From Fen-1308 sp035319125 (lineage in GTDB: Bacteria > Nitrospirota > Thermodesulfovibrionia > Thermodesulfovibrionales > Dissulfurispiraceae), in assembly GCA_035319125.1 (NCBI GenBank), contig DATHDG010000014.1:62001-126000 (forward strand): a stretch of DNA of 64,000 bases. Direction: 5' to 3'. Shown piece after piece: positions 41,771-51,490 of the stretch. Below the pieces are notes generated by a model. That model saw only the letters and a program-made list of their open reading frames with translations. It was not told the DNA's origin and did no database searches. A program made the position numbers and the translations under genes. Numbering within the stretch: the first letter of the stretch is position 1; each line of letters starts with the position of its first letter.

Positions 41771-42604
41771 GTGGAAAATATGGGTGGTAGTGAGTCAATT
41801 CAAGACTTGAGGGTCGACAGGGCAAAGGATTGGCTTGCCGGCAAAGAATCCGCATTTATTTTCCTTGATGTACGCCAACCCGAGGAGTACATCAAGGGTC
41901 ATCTGCCGGGTGCTGTCCTCATACCGCTTGCAACCTTGATAGATAATATTGGACAACTCGATCATGCGAAGCCTGTGATGGTTTATTGCAGGAGCGGCAA
42001 CCGGAGCCGTGCAGCGGCCGGCATTTTGCAGGGCAGCGGCTTTTCTAAAGTTTATAATCTGGTCGGTGGTATAACTGCATGGAATGGTCAGGTCGCAACT
42101 GGGAGCTACGATGAAGGGTTGTACCTGCTAAATGGAAGAGAAACAGCAGAAGAGTTAACATCACTTGCACTTGCGCTTGAAGAAGGCAGCTACAAGTTTT
42201 ATTCAACTCTAATAGAGCTGACACGAGACGTTCAGGCAAGAAGCATTTTCGCTGATCTTGCTGAGTCTGAAGCAAGGCATAAGATGAATATATTTAAGGC
42301 ATACAAGGCAGTAAGCGGAAAAGACCTTGGCGAAGATATCAAAGGGAGAGAAACTCTAAACGGAGTCATGGAAAGCGGCGTAAGGATTGATGACGCAATT
42401 AACTTCATTAAACAGCGAGGTTTGTTCCTTCTCGATATGCTGGAACTATCGATGCAATTGGAAACCAATGCAATAGATCTTTATATCAAAATCTATCAAA
42501 GAATCAGTAACGAAGATGCTAAAAAAGTCTTTGACAGCATCATTATTGAAGAAAAGCGCCATTTATACATGTTGGGAAAGCTCATTGGCGAAAGGGTAAC
42601 ATAA
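41771..42604 (+). CDS. Rhodanese-rubrerythrin-like fusion protein
   Basis: Residues 1-110 are a rhodanese domain with active Cys73 in VYCRSGNRSR and the DVRQPEEYIKGHLPGA element. Residues 125-277 are a four-helix ferritin-like domain with Glu ligands in LEEGSYKFYS, SEARHKMNIF, LETNAIDLY and IEEKRHLYM. The GTG start has GGAGG upstream. The fusion suggests joint handling of sulfane sulfur and peroxide, which fits the PerR-katG neighbours (inference). Confidence 0.88.
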   Translation: MENMGGSESIQDLRVDRAKDWLAGKESAFIFLDVRQPEEYIKGHLPGAVLIPLATLIDNIGQLDHAKPVMVYCRSGNRSRAAAGILQGSGFSKVYNLVGGITAWNGQVATGSYDEGLYLLNGRETAEELTSLALALEEGSYKFYSTLIELTRDVQARSIFADLAESEARHKMNIFKAYKAVSGKDLGEDIKGRETLNGVMESGVRIDDAINFIKQRGLFLLDMLELSMQLETNAIDLYIKIYQRISNEDAKKVFDSIIIEEKRHLYMLGKLIGERVT

Positions 42605-42749
42605 CTGATAATTGGCATGATTGTCTGGTTATATTTTTCGTTGTTCTTAGTGCAAGATCAATGTGAAAGTAAGATTTTACAAGATTAACTTCATTGAGTC
42701 TTCAGTCTCGTGCAACTGCGAAATCCCAGAATAGCATTCAAAACAATCT

Positions 42750-43607
42750 TTGTGGCCATTATCAGAAAAGATCATTCTTGCTTATCCGGCGTCAACGCAG
42801 AAAATGCAAGATTTCTATTTGCAAGATATGCAAATTCTTATGAATCTTGTAACCAATGCCAGAGATGCCATGCCGAATGGCGGTCGCATATCTGTCAGAA
42901 CTGAAATGTTGAGCATTGACGAAGGATTTATGGCATTGCATGGCTATGGCAGGGCGGGAAGATATGCGCTTTTGATGGTTTCTGATACCGGAGAAGGAAT
43001 GGATCAAAGAATAAAAGAGAGAATTTTCGAGCCATTCTTTACGACGAAAGATCCTGGAAAAGGCACTGGTCTTGGGCTTTCTACGGCATATGGTATCGTC
43101 AAGCAGCACGATGGTTATATTGAAGCATATAGCGAATTGGGTTAGGGTTCAACGTTTAAGGTCTATTTCCCATTCTATAAGGGCGTTGCCGACCATGCGG
43201 TTGAGACTGATGATAAAGTCACTGTAAGCGGTGGTACCGAAACAATCTTACTTGCTGAGGACGATACCGATCTTAGAGAACTGACGATAACTGTCCTGAA
43301 TGATCATGGTTATACTGTTATTGATGCAGTAGATGGTGCTGATGCGGTAGCAAAATACAGGGAGCATAGTGAAAGTATACAGCTCATAATCCTTGATGGA
43401 GTCATGCCTAAAATGAGTGGAAAAGATGCATACGAGGAGATCAGGAATATGGTCCCCGCTGTTAAGGCGATAATAGTGACAGGTTACTCAGAAGACTTTG
43501 TAAGAGAGAAGGGCATTGATGAATTCTATGTAAGATTTCTCCTTAAGCCCTTTTCTCCGGCAGTATTGCTCAAGACAGTCCGAACCTTGCTTGATTCCAA
43601 TATCTAA
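42750..43607 (+). pseudogene. Hybrid histidine kinase remnant
   Basis: The frame carries the ATPase part of a kinase (NLVTNARDAMPNGG, DTGEGM, FEPFFTTKDPGKGTGLGL) but neither a sensor domain nor the HisKA histidine. A TAG at 43143-43145 interrupts it just before GSTFKVYFP. Past the stop, the same frame has an intact receiver with AEDDTD, phospho-Asp in ILDGVMPKMSG and Lys in LKPF, ending at 43607. The upstream 145 bases (42605-42749) show no clear kinase sequence. Both a 5' deletion and a nonsense mutation are therefore present. Confidence 0.8.
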
Positions 43608-43622
43608 CGAAATAATTGATCA

Positions 43623-44972
43623 ATGCCTGTAAATGAGATGCGATATATAAGTTCCGGAACGTTTTCTGTAAGCCGAAGGAAGAAGACTGTCCTTACAGCG
43701 ATACTGGGCACCTGCGTAGGCGTGGTTCTTGTGGATCGGGCCGCTGGTGTCGGCGGACTTGCGCACATTCTGCTTCCTGCGCCAACTGACCCCAAAAATC
43801 CTATACGCCCTGAAAGCTATGCCTCCACAGCGCTTCCACTATTTATCGAACAGCTTTGTAGAATAGGTGCCGATATTAAACGGCTTGAGGCGGTTGTAGC
43901 TGGTGGTGCGTTGATAGGCAGTATTTCCGGAAGAGACCTGGATCTTGATATTGGCGGGCGCATTTCAAATGTAGTTACGTGTATTCTTTTCAGTGAGAAT
44001 GTAACGATCAGGGAATCTGAAACCGGCGGTATGCACGGCATGATTCTTAGTTTAGATCTTGATACATTGGAGCATGAAATAAGTCCGTTGGTCAATCCGC
44101 CGCAACATTATGTTATTGATATTGAGAAGCCGGGCGAAGAGGAGATCGCTCGTGCTATAGCCGGAGTTAGGCCGATCCCCCAAATTGCTCTCAAGATAAT
44201 GAGAATGACGGCTGACAGCAGTTACAACCTTCAGGATGTGGCTGCCGAAGTGCGTCAGGACCAGATTATTACTGCCAAAGTGTTGAACTTATGCAACTCA
44301 GCACTGTGCGGCCGCAAGGCTCCTATAGACTCAATTGATGAGGCACTTATGGTCCTGGGTGAAAAAACTTTGCTGGCTATGATACTTTCTTCTGTTGTTC
44401 AAGGCTGTTATCCTGAATGCGAGAGAGTATACTCAACTGTAAAGGGAAGACTGTTTCATCACGCTATTGGCACCGCATTGATCGCTGACAATCTTGCGCG
44501 GAGAACCGGGTTGTGCAATCCATTAGTCGCATACACAGCTGGGCTTTTGCATGACATTGGTAAGATCGTTCTTGACCATTTCGTAGCAAATCGATATCCG
44601 CTGTTTTACCGCAAGACGGTGGAGGATATGTTGAGCCTCGAAAATGCCGAACTGGAGATCTTGGGAGTCGGGCACCCGGCAGTTGGCGCTAAACTTGCAA
44701 ATCTTTGGTCCATTCCTGAAAACCTGGCGGAAGCCATCCGCTATCATCACCGGCCCGAAAATGCGACAATAGACTCTGTTCTAACTCATGTCGTCTGTTT
44801 AGCTGATATCATAACATGCGGTTTCTGGACGAGCCAAGCCATCGGGCGTCAAGACCAAGAAAGCCTTTCGGACTGCCTTAATAAGCTTGGGCTTAATGCT
44901 GATATTTTCAAGTCTGTCGTAGACAGCTCCCCTTGGGACATCTTGAACGATATCGGCAAGTCAGAGTCATGA
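43623..44972 (+). CDS. CheD-HDOD fusion protein
   Basis: Residues 1-150 are a CheD-type glutamine deamidase: catalytic Cys31 in ILGTCVGVV and His48 in GGLAHILLP, plus GGA and GRDLDLDIGGRISN. Residues from about 175 form an HDOD domain (IPQIALKIMRM, LLHDIGKIVLDHF, HPAVGAKLANLW, YHHRPENA). CheD modifies chemoreceptors and HDOD proteins act in signalling. I do not recall this fusion as standard. No other chemotaxis gene is in the window. Confidence 0.88.
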   Translation: MPVNEMRYISSGTFSVSRRKKTVLTAILGTCVGVVLVDRAAGVGGLAHILLPAPTDPKNPIRPESYASTALPLFIEQLCRIGADIKRLEAVVAGGALIGSISGRDLDLDIGGRISNVVTCILFSENVTIRESETGGMHGMILSLDLDTLEHEISPLVNPPQHYVIDIEKPGEEEIARAIAGVRPIPQIALKIMRMTADSSYNLQDVAAEVRQDQIITAKVLNLCNSALCGRKAPIDSIDEALMVLGEKTLLAMILSSVVQGCYPECERVYSTVKGRLFHHAIGTALIADNLARRTGLCNPLVAYTAGLLHDIGKIVLDHFVANRYPLFYRKTVEDMLSLENAELEILGVGHPAVGAKLANLWSIPENLAEAIRYHHRPENATIDSVLTHVVCLADIITCGFWTSQAIGRQDQESLSDCLNKLGLNADIFKSVVDSSPWDILNDIGKSES

Positions 44973-45019
44973 TGCTGCAAGAGCGAAGCTTTCAGCAGAC
45001 TGATGCATCAATGCGACGA

Positions 45020-46570
45020 TCAATTTAAAAGCAGCTGATTCTCTTGGGAGCGCGCTTCACCTACGCTGCTGACATATATAGCCGGCCTTCCGCGCACGGG
45101 GCATTTGGTCTCACAGATTCCGCACCCTATGCAGAGATTCATATCAACCCGCGGCTGCTTAACTGCAATCTTTCTGCCCTCTCTGTCCTGCACAATTACA
45201 TGTTCGAACCATATCGCTTTCTTAGGGGTCGGGCATACCTCCTCACATACTATGCAAGGAGTGGAGTGCGCATAGGGCAGGCATCTGCCCTTGTCGATCA
45301 TAGCCAGACCTATTCTGGTTTTCATCTTTTCTTCAAGAGGCAGTTTCTTTATTGCTCCTGTTGGACAGACCTGGCCGCACAGAGTGCAACGAAATTCGCA
45401 ATAACCAAATCTGGGTACCAGTACAGGAGACCACAATCCCTCAATTCCAGCTTCAAATAAAGCGGGCTGAAGACCGTTAGTGATACAGACCTTCATGCAC
45501 TCGCCGCACTTGATGCACCTTTTCAGAAACTCGGTTTCTGATAATGAGCCCGGAGGGCGTATCACTGTTGGCTCAGAAAAACCTTTTCTTGACAGAGGAT
45601 TTGACCTGATCAGGGGCACACTAAGCAATCCGGCTGCTGCAGAAGCCATAACTCTTCTTCTGCCAAGGTCGATAGTAAAAGGCTTCGCAGCCTGGCTTAT
45701 GCTAAACCCGAAACTTACAGCTTTTTGCGGACAGATATCATCGCAGTTCATGCAAATCATGCATTCTGATTTTTTCCATTTGCCGGAATGGTCTGATGCA
45801 GCGGTGCTTTGACAATTCACGGAGCACAGACCGCATGAATTGCAACCTTCACTAACGTTTCTGCCAAGGAGAGAGTATCTGGAGATGATTCCAAGAAATG
45901 CTCCAAGCGGACAGAGATATTTACACCAGAAGCGGCTTTCATAAAGATTTAGCGCCAGTATGCCGAAGAAGAGAAATCCTATGAAGGATCCCTGTCTAAA
46001 ATAGGGTTGTTCAAAAGAAAGCATACTGTTTTTAATTACAGCGTATACAGCTTCAGTTAGATCGGATATCGACTTGACATGCAGATCATAAAGCGAATCG
46101 AAAAATGCGCGGACTGCGTTATTGAAAAGTGGATTAACGCTGAGTGACAGAGATCGGATAGCAAGACAAAGCGGATCCATCAGACCAACCAGCTGAAGCG
46201 TAAATAAAGAAGATACTACCAGCAATATCAGAAGATAATATTTAAGACGATACCACCCTTTGATAGTACCAGAATGTTTCTTATTTCTCATGAGTCCGGT
46301 CAAGTTGTTTAAAGTGCCCAGAGGGCAAACCCATCCGCAAAAGATTCTACCGAAAATAGCAGTTACTACAATCATTGCAAGCGACAGATAAAAAGCGACT
46401 GCCACGGTATGAGCTGAAAAGAGAGTTGTTATGAGAATAAGCGGATCGAAATCTAGAAACAGCTTTACCGGATAGCCGAGTTCATCGACCCCTTTGGATT
46501 CCGTCTGAAAAAAAAGGAACAAAAACAGCAGCATGAAGAGGCCTTGAAATATTATGCGTAGACGCCTCAT
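45020..46570 (-). CDS. NapH-NapG-type iron-sulfur membrane protein fusion
   Basis: The first half is NapH/YccM-like: about five membrane helices with FCGWVCPLGTLN and CKYLCPLGAF, then two four-Cys clusters (CNSCGLCSVNC and CMICMNCDDICP). The second half starts with an arginine stretch LGRRRVMASAAAGLL resembling a Tat signal or internal anchor. It carries four more ferredoxin-type clusters (CIKCGECMKVC, CTLCGQVCP, CIVCEEVCP, CIGCGICETKCP), as in NapG. In Nap systems NapG and NapH pass quinol electrons to the periplasm. Here both are fused and no nitrate reductase is near. Confidence 0.88.
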   Translation of the reverse strand: MRRLRIIFQGLFMLLFLFLFFQTESKGVDELGYPVKLFLDFDPLILITTLFSAHTVAVAFYLSLAMIVVTAIFGRIFCGWVCPLGTLNNLTGLMRNKKHSGTIKGWYRLKYYLLILLVVSSLFTLQLVGLMDPLCLAIRSLSLSVNPLFNNAVRAFFDSLYDLHVKSISDLTEAVYAVIKNSMLSFEQPYFRQGSFIGFLFFGILALNLYESRFWCKYLCPLGAFLGIISRYSLLGRNVSEGCNSCGLCSVNCQSTAASDHSGKWKKSECMICMNCDDICPQKAVSFGFSISQAAKPFTIDLGRRRVMASAAAGLLSVPLIRSNPLSRKGFSEPTVIRPPGSLSETEFLKRCIKCGECMKVCITNGLQPALFEAGIEGLWSPVLVPRFGYCEFRCTLCGQVCPTGAIKKLPLEEKMKTRIGLAMIDKGRCLPYAHSTPCIVCEEVCPTPKKAIWFEHVIVQDREGRKIAVKQPRVDMNLCIGCGICETKCPVRGRPAIYVSSVGEARSQENQLLLN

Positions 46571-46582
46571 AGAGTCATGTAG

Positions 46583-47485
46583 TCATGCGCTGATTTTTCT
46601 TACTTTAATTTTTGAGAGATCCATTGTTCCGAGGCCGCTCTTATCTGCAATCCTGATATAACCGAGATCACTCCCCTTCATCCCGAAAAGCGTAGCGCCG
46701 TACGAGTCGACTGCAACCTGGTCGACTCCGGCTATGACAGTATCCAACCTCTTAACATCGGCAGGATTGCCGCCCTGCGGGCCGTTGCGCGTAAGTATTC
46801 GCACTGCATCCAGGATCGTTAACACAGGCCTGACAGCCCTGGAGACATCAACCAGACTCTCATCAATACGCTGATGTATCTGAGACCTCTGACCACCCAT
46901 TATACCCATCCAGTTTTTTAACGACATGGTTAGTTTCGAAAGGCCGTGGTGTTTGGCAATCGGCAAGTTGATTACCTTATCTGCATTAAGAACATCTTCA
47001 TATAGTGGCCATGACTTCAGGGAGATGCCATTGATAGCAGTATCTTTGAATTTGCGCTCATCTACATAGCTGACGTCTGCCCCGGCATTCTTGGCAGCCT
47101 GCATTATTCCGCTCTGAATATAGCACCTCCGCGGATCGTTAACGGTGCGGTCAAAGACCTTCACTTTTTTTGCACCGGCTTCAAAGCACATCTGCACTAC
47201 AGTCGCTACTACATCCGGGTTAGTAGTGGCTGCGTGCTCCGGCAGCCGGTCCCAGCCGATATTTGGTTTAACAACCACAACATCGCCCTTGGATATATAT
47301 TTCTTCATCCCTCCGAGAGCTTCGACTGCAGCGCGTGTTATCTTGTCAGGCCTGGATCCTGTTGCGACAATTAGGTCGTTCGACGGAGCCGCTTCACATA
47401 TGTTAATGAGCAAATTGAGAGAAGAGGGCATGGAGAGCCCGACACCGGTTAGAGCAGATTTTTTCAAGAAATCTCGTCTATTCAT
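46583..47485 (-). CDS. Tat-exported DUF362-domain protein
   Basis: The start MNRRDFLKKSALTGVGLSM is a twin-arginine signal. The body matches DUF362 (VVVKPNIGWDRLPEHAATTNPDVV, KVFDRTVNDPRR, LPIAKHHGLSKLTMSLKNWMG, then GVDQVAVDSYGA). DUF362 proteins are often linked to iron-sulfur proteins, but their reaction is unknown. It lies 12 bases upstream of the NapHG-type gene in the same operon. Confidence 0.9.
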   Translation of the reverse strand: MNRRDFLKKSALTGVGLSMPSSLNLLINICEAAPSNDLIVATGSRPDKITRAAVEALGGMKKYISKGDVVVVKPNIGWDRLPEHAATTNPDVVATVVQMCFEAGAKKVKVFDRTVNDPRRCYIQSGIMQAAKNAGADVSYVDERKFKDTAINGISLKSWPLYEDVLNADKVINLPIAKHHGLSKLTMSLKNWMGIMGGQRSQIHQRIDESLVDVSRAVRPVLTILDAVRILTRNGPQGGNPADVKRLDTVIAGVDQVAVDSYGATLFGMKGSDLGYIRIADKSGLGTMDLSKIKVRKISA

Positions 47486-47695
47486 AGTTCTTTTCCCCCA
47501 TCGATGCTGTGTGCTTATAAATAAACATAATTCATAATAAATTATAGTGTCAACAACTATGTGAACTAAGAATAATCAGCACATAGGAGGCACTGCATTG
47601 GATAGATGATTCCTTGCTATAATGTTATAAGCAGTTTTGGAGTTGTCCGCCAGTACGAACCACTTTCAGGATTTATTTGCCAAAAGGAGGCAAAT

Positions 47696-48907
47696 ATGGG
47701 CAGGCAGGATGGATTGAACAGAAGAGCTTTCTTGAAAATTGGATTGGCAAGTACAGCGTCTGCCATTCTTTGTCGCAATCGTATCTCAGATGCCGCGCAG
47801 TATGCATCAGATGAGAATACTCAATTTGCTTTTCCCAAGCCGGTTTATAGAACCTTGGGAAAGACAGGATTGAAGATAACTGTAGTTAGCTTCGGGGCGA
47901 TGCTAACGCCGGAGCCGGAGGTTATCAGGATTGCGGTCGATCACGGGCTCAATTATATCGATACTGCCAGAAAATATATGGGTGGCAAAAATGAGGACGT
48001 TGTCGGGAGAGCCATAAAAGGCATACGGGAAAAGGTAACTATTGCTACTAAGACTTTACCCACATCCCAAGCAAGAGAGGACATCGTGCGAGACGTCGAA
48101 TCAAGCTTGAAAGCTCTTGGTACGGACTATATTGATGTTATTCAGCTGCACAACTTATCCGATAAGCAGCGGGTATACATCGCAGAAACCAGGGAGGCCC
48201 TGATAAGGCTGAGAGAGCAAGGCAAGGTCCGATTTTTCGGTGTTACTACTCATAAAAATCAGGCGGAAGTGCTGAACGCCATCGTGAACGACCAGGATAG
48301 ATTTTTTGACACAGCTCTTGTAGCTTATAATTTCAAGAGCGACAAGGATGTGGCTGAGGCAATAGAGAAAGCGGCAAAGGCTGGTATAGGGATCATTGCT
48401 ATGAAGACCCAGGCCGGTGGATATGAAACAAAAGAATTGGGCGAGATAAGCCCTCATCAGGCAGCCCTCAAGTGGGCTCTTCAAAATAAATATGTTGCGG
48501 CGGCAATTCCGGGCATGAAAGATTTGTCTCAGCTGAAGGAGGATATTGCGGTGATGGGAATGCCTTTCACCTATGCTGATGCAAATATTTTGCAACACTA
48601 TAATGCCGGCATCCGGGACTTCTACTGCCGGTTCTGCGGCAAATGCGAAAGTTCATGCACAGAGAAAGTGGACATCAGTGCCGTAAGTCGCGCCCTGATG
48701 TATGCTGAAGGAGCTTATAACAATCGTAAATTGGCATTATCCACTTATCGCGAAATACCGAGCGCTTTTTCTGCAAATGCATGCACTGCATGTGCAGCTA
48801 AGGATAAATACGGAGCGTGTGTTGCGAGATGCGTTAATGGTCTGGACATAGCGTCAAGAATGGCTCGGGCAAGAAATATATTCTCTGCGGATGAACTTGA
48901 TGTTTAG
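47696..48907 (+). CDS. Tat-exported aldo/keto reductase with ferredoxin-like tail
   Basis: ATG 47696 has AAAGGAGG upstream and gives a Tat signal NRRAFLKIGLAS. The AKR barrel shows YIDTARKY (catalytic Asp and Tyr), GLNYIDTA, KTLPTSQ with the catalytic Lys, and DYIDVIQLHN. The C-terminus has cysteines CRFCGKCESSC and CTACAAKDKYGAC for iron-sulfur binding. The combination of Tat export and clusters implies a periplasmic, electron-transfer-linked reductase, not a cytosolic NADPH enzyme (inference). It is divergent from the DUF362/NapHG operon. Confidence 0.9.
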   Translation: MGRQDGLNRRAFLKIGLASTASAILCRNRISDAAQYASDENTQFAFPKPVYRTLGKTGLKITVVSFGAMLTPEPEVIRIAVDHGLNYIDTARKYMGGKNEDVVGRAIKGIREKVTIATKTLPTSQAREDIVRDVESSLKALGTDYIDVIQLHNLSDKQRVYIAETREALIRLREQGKVRFFGVTTHKNQAEVLNAIVNDQDRFFDTALVAYNFKSDKDVAEAIEKAAKAGIGIIAMKTQAGGYETKELGEISPHQAALKWALQNKYVAAAIPGMKDLSQLKEDIAVMGMPFTYADANILQHYNAGIRDFYCRFCGKCESSCTEKVDISAVSRALMYAEGAYNNRKLALSTYREIPSAFSANACTACAAKDKYGACVARCVNGLDIASRMARARNIFSADELDV

Positions 48908-49835
48908 GTTTCAAATCAGCGCTGCCACATTGTTTCTGCTGACATTAACTGCAGCGCCGGTTACTGCAATAGATTATCCTCTACTGAAGGTGTTACCGTT
49001 ACCGGCATGCACTACAGGGTGGAACATTGATGGGAAGCCTGATATTTATAATCGCGATAATCTTTTCGATCGCATAGATGGTGAGGCTGAAATATATTTC
49101 CCGTACGGGTTCGAAACCCTCATATCTGCGAGATATGTCAATGAAAACAATCCTAAAGTTGCAATTGAAGCCGACGTTTATAAGATGGGTTCCGTTCTTG
49201 ATGCCTTCGGCATCTATGCAAATTACAGGAGAGTTGATGATGCAGAAATTAGCATAGGATCTGAAGGCATCATATCGCCTGCCCAGCTTCTTTTTTATCA
49301 GGATCGTTACTTTATAAGGCTTCAAGCCTCCGGAACATTGAATATGAATCTTGAAATTTTACGTGCTTGCGCAACGGCCATATCACGAAAACTTCCCCCT
49401 GGCTTAGGCAAGCCCACTGAGCTTGATGCATTAAAGATTAATCAGATTGTGCAGAAAAGTCACCGTTATATCGCCAAAAGCCTCCTCGGATATTCTTTTT
49501 TTGGACGTGGTTTAATGGCAGATGCTTATACAGGAAAAGGAGAGTTTCAGATATTTATTGTTCTTGGCGATTCTGCCGATGCTGCCGGAAGGTCTCTACT
49601 GCAATACCGCGACTATCTTCAGGCATCCGGAGCTGCGGTTATTGAAAGTGCAGTATCTGACGCTATGTCTATGTCTGCTGACGACCCCTTGTATGGCAGT
49701 GTGCGAGCCCAACAATGTGGTAATTATATTGTCGGAGCCGTGCGAATCAAACATCCTGCAGAAGCTAAGGTTATTATCGGCCAAATATGTGAAAAACTTG
49801 CACCTGCAGCAGCTGGATCTGAAATCCACAACTGA
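48891..49835 (+). CDS. Secreted DUF6599-like protein
   Basis: The 314-residue protein has an N-terminal signal peptide ending near TAAPVTA. The remainder (TGWNIDGKPDIYNRDNLFDRIDGEAEIYFPYGF, then DAFGIYANYRR and QLLFYQDRYFIRL) resembles the uncharacterised DUF6599 family. It overlaps the AKR gene by 17 bases, so the two are translationally coupled and should act in the same compartment. Family assignment is from memory and moderately sure. Confidence 0.7.
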   Translation: MNLMFRFQISAATLFLLTLTAAPVTAIDYPLLKVLPLPACTTGWNIDGKPDIYNRDNLFDRIDGEAEIYFPYGFETLISARYVNENNPKVAIEADVYKMGSVLDAFGIYANYRRVDDAEISIGSEGIISPAQLLFYQDRYFIRLQASGTLNMNLEILRACATAISRKLPPGLGKPTELDALKINQIVQKSHRYIAKSLLGYSFFGRGLMADAYTGKGEFQIFIVLGDSADAAGRSLLQYRDYLQASGAAVIESAVSDAMSMSADDPLYGSVRAQQCGNYIVGAVRIKHPAEAKVIIGQICEKLAPAAAGSEIHN

Positions 49836-49849
49836 GATTGAACAGCGGT

Positions 49850-51490
49850 CTAGCCAGAAACAGCGACTTTAACGTCATATTTCCATCTGGAAGGAAATAT
49901 CATCTTAAATGTCGTGCCTTTCTTTTCCTCGCTTTCCACTTTCACCTCTCCTAGGTGTTCATTTACAATCTGTTTTACCAGTGGCAGTCCCATTCCGAAA
50001 CCTTTGCTTTTTGTGCTGTAGAAGATGTCGAAGATTCTTTCCATATCACTTGCTTTAATGCCCATTCCCGCATCGGTTATGGTGAGCACCATATTGTCCC
50101 CTTCAATCATGGTATATATACGAATAGCTCCGCCGGATGAAGAAGCATCTACCGCATTTCTGAGCACGTGAAAAATAGCTACCCTCAAAAGACTTTTCTG
50201 CATATTTATCTTTATTGGGTTTTCCGAAAGATGTATTGCCATGAGCACGCCTTTCGCTTCGGCTTCCTTAGCTATAACCGGCATTACATCCCTGACAATA
50301 TCATTCAGATTTTCATAAGTGAAGTGAGACCGTCTGGTTTTAAGGAGTGATTCGAAGTCGCCGACTACGTTTTGAAGTTTTTCACACTCATCAATCACGT
50401 CTTTGAGATCTGAACTTATCTGAGTGTCTTCTTCCTTGATTTTGAGTACCCGCTTACAGACAATTCCAATAACAGCCGCCGGATTTCTGACCTTGTCTGC
50501 TACAGTCAGCGCCATAAGGTTCATGGTCCTTTCAGCAACGATGGCTTCAAGTTCCTGATTAAGCTCCGTGAGGTCGAAGTTGATGTCCTCGATCTCTTTT
50601 TTATCGTGCATGATGCCTGTGTAAATATCGTACATGCGTATAAAGAAAATGCTTATGGAACCTACAATGAAAAAACTTATGATGTTGATGCTGCCGCTTA
50701 TTGGTTCGATCTGTTTCCATATGTTGCCTGCACCGGCAGCTTTCAATATATGCTGCAAAATATGCCCTGCGGAGCGTGATATCGAAAAAAGTAAGAAAGC
50801 CGAAGTTAACCATATCATATAATTCCAGAGTATATTTTGCCTGCTGTTCCGATAAAGTCTTACACTTGCCGACAGGCACGCCACAGAAAGTATGACGAAT
50901 ACTACTGCACCTATGATAGAGACTCCTAAAACAGGCATGAGCGGCAAGATGAGGACAGAGGCGGATAATGCCTGTTCTTCCATGGCTATATGCTCGCGCA
51001 ACCCTTTATAAAAAAGCATCATCGCTGTATCTATTATCAGATAGTCGAAACTTGCAATGTAATAGAAATAGTCCTCGCCATGCAGTGCTATGCTTCTTCT
51101 GAAGTAATCCCAGCCGTTATCACTACCAATAAAATGTGATTCGTCGATCCTGGAGGCAGAAATCTGACCGGCGAAGACCACAATATCCCATATCATCAGG
51201 CAGACGACAGATAGAAAGATGTAACGCCAGCCCTTTTCTTTCTGAAGTCTGTTTTTAAACATGGCCCAACTAATCAGTATGCATGCAAATAAGAAGTATA
51301 TCCGCGCTGCCGCATTTATGAAGGTTGCCGGGTAGTCATGGGTAACAAAAGCTGCTGCGTCAGAAGGCAAAAGCAGGCTTAACAGGCAGATAATCGACGT
51401 TATTGTCATCGCGAAATGCATATTAATACCTGGAGCGCCAATGCGCAGCATATTTGTTTGTGAAAAAAAATGGGACCGAATTTGGTGCAT
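49850..51490 (-). CDS. Membrane sensor kinase-like protein lacking the phospho-acceptor His
   Basis: ATG 51490 with GGAGGGG upstream is preferred over 51514. The 546-residue protein has about eight membrane helices in its first 290 residues, a coiled coil, and a dimerisation segment LTVADKVRNPAAVI where the usual H-E-I-R-N-P reads D-K-V-R-N-P, with Asp332 at the His position. The ATPase domain is well preserved: HVLRNAVDAS, DAGMGIK, GFGMGLPLV. It may bind or hydrolyse ATP without His phosphorylation. I have seen this VADRVRNPA variant in other membrane kinases of this type of bacteria. Confidence 0.85.
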   Translation of the reverse strand: MHQIRSHFFSQTNMLRIGAPGINMHFAMTITSIICLLSLLLPSDAAAFVTHDYPATFINAAARIYFLFACILISWAMFKNRLQKEKGWRYIFLSVVCLMIWDIVVFAGQISASRIDESHFIGSDNGWDYFRRSIALHGEDYFYYIASFDYLIIDTAMMLFYKGLREHIAMEEQALSASVLILPLMPVLGVSIIGAVVFVILSVACLSASVRLYRNSRQNILWNYMIWLTSAFLLFSISRSAGHILQHILKAAGAGNIWKQIEPISGSINIISFFIVGSISIFFIRMYDIYTGIMHDKKEIEDINFDLTELNQELEAIVAERTMNLMALTVADKVRNPAAVIGIVCKRVLKIKEEDTQISSDLKDVIDECEKLQNVVGDFESLLKTRRSHFTYENLNDIVRDVMPVIAKEAEAKGVLMAIHLSENPIKINMQKSLLRVAIFHVLRNAVDASSSGGAIRIYTMIEGDNMVLTITDAGMGIKASDMERIFDIFYSTKSKGFGMGLPLVKQIVNEHLGEVKVESEEKKGTTFKMIFPSRWKYDVKVAVSG

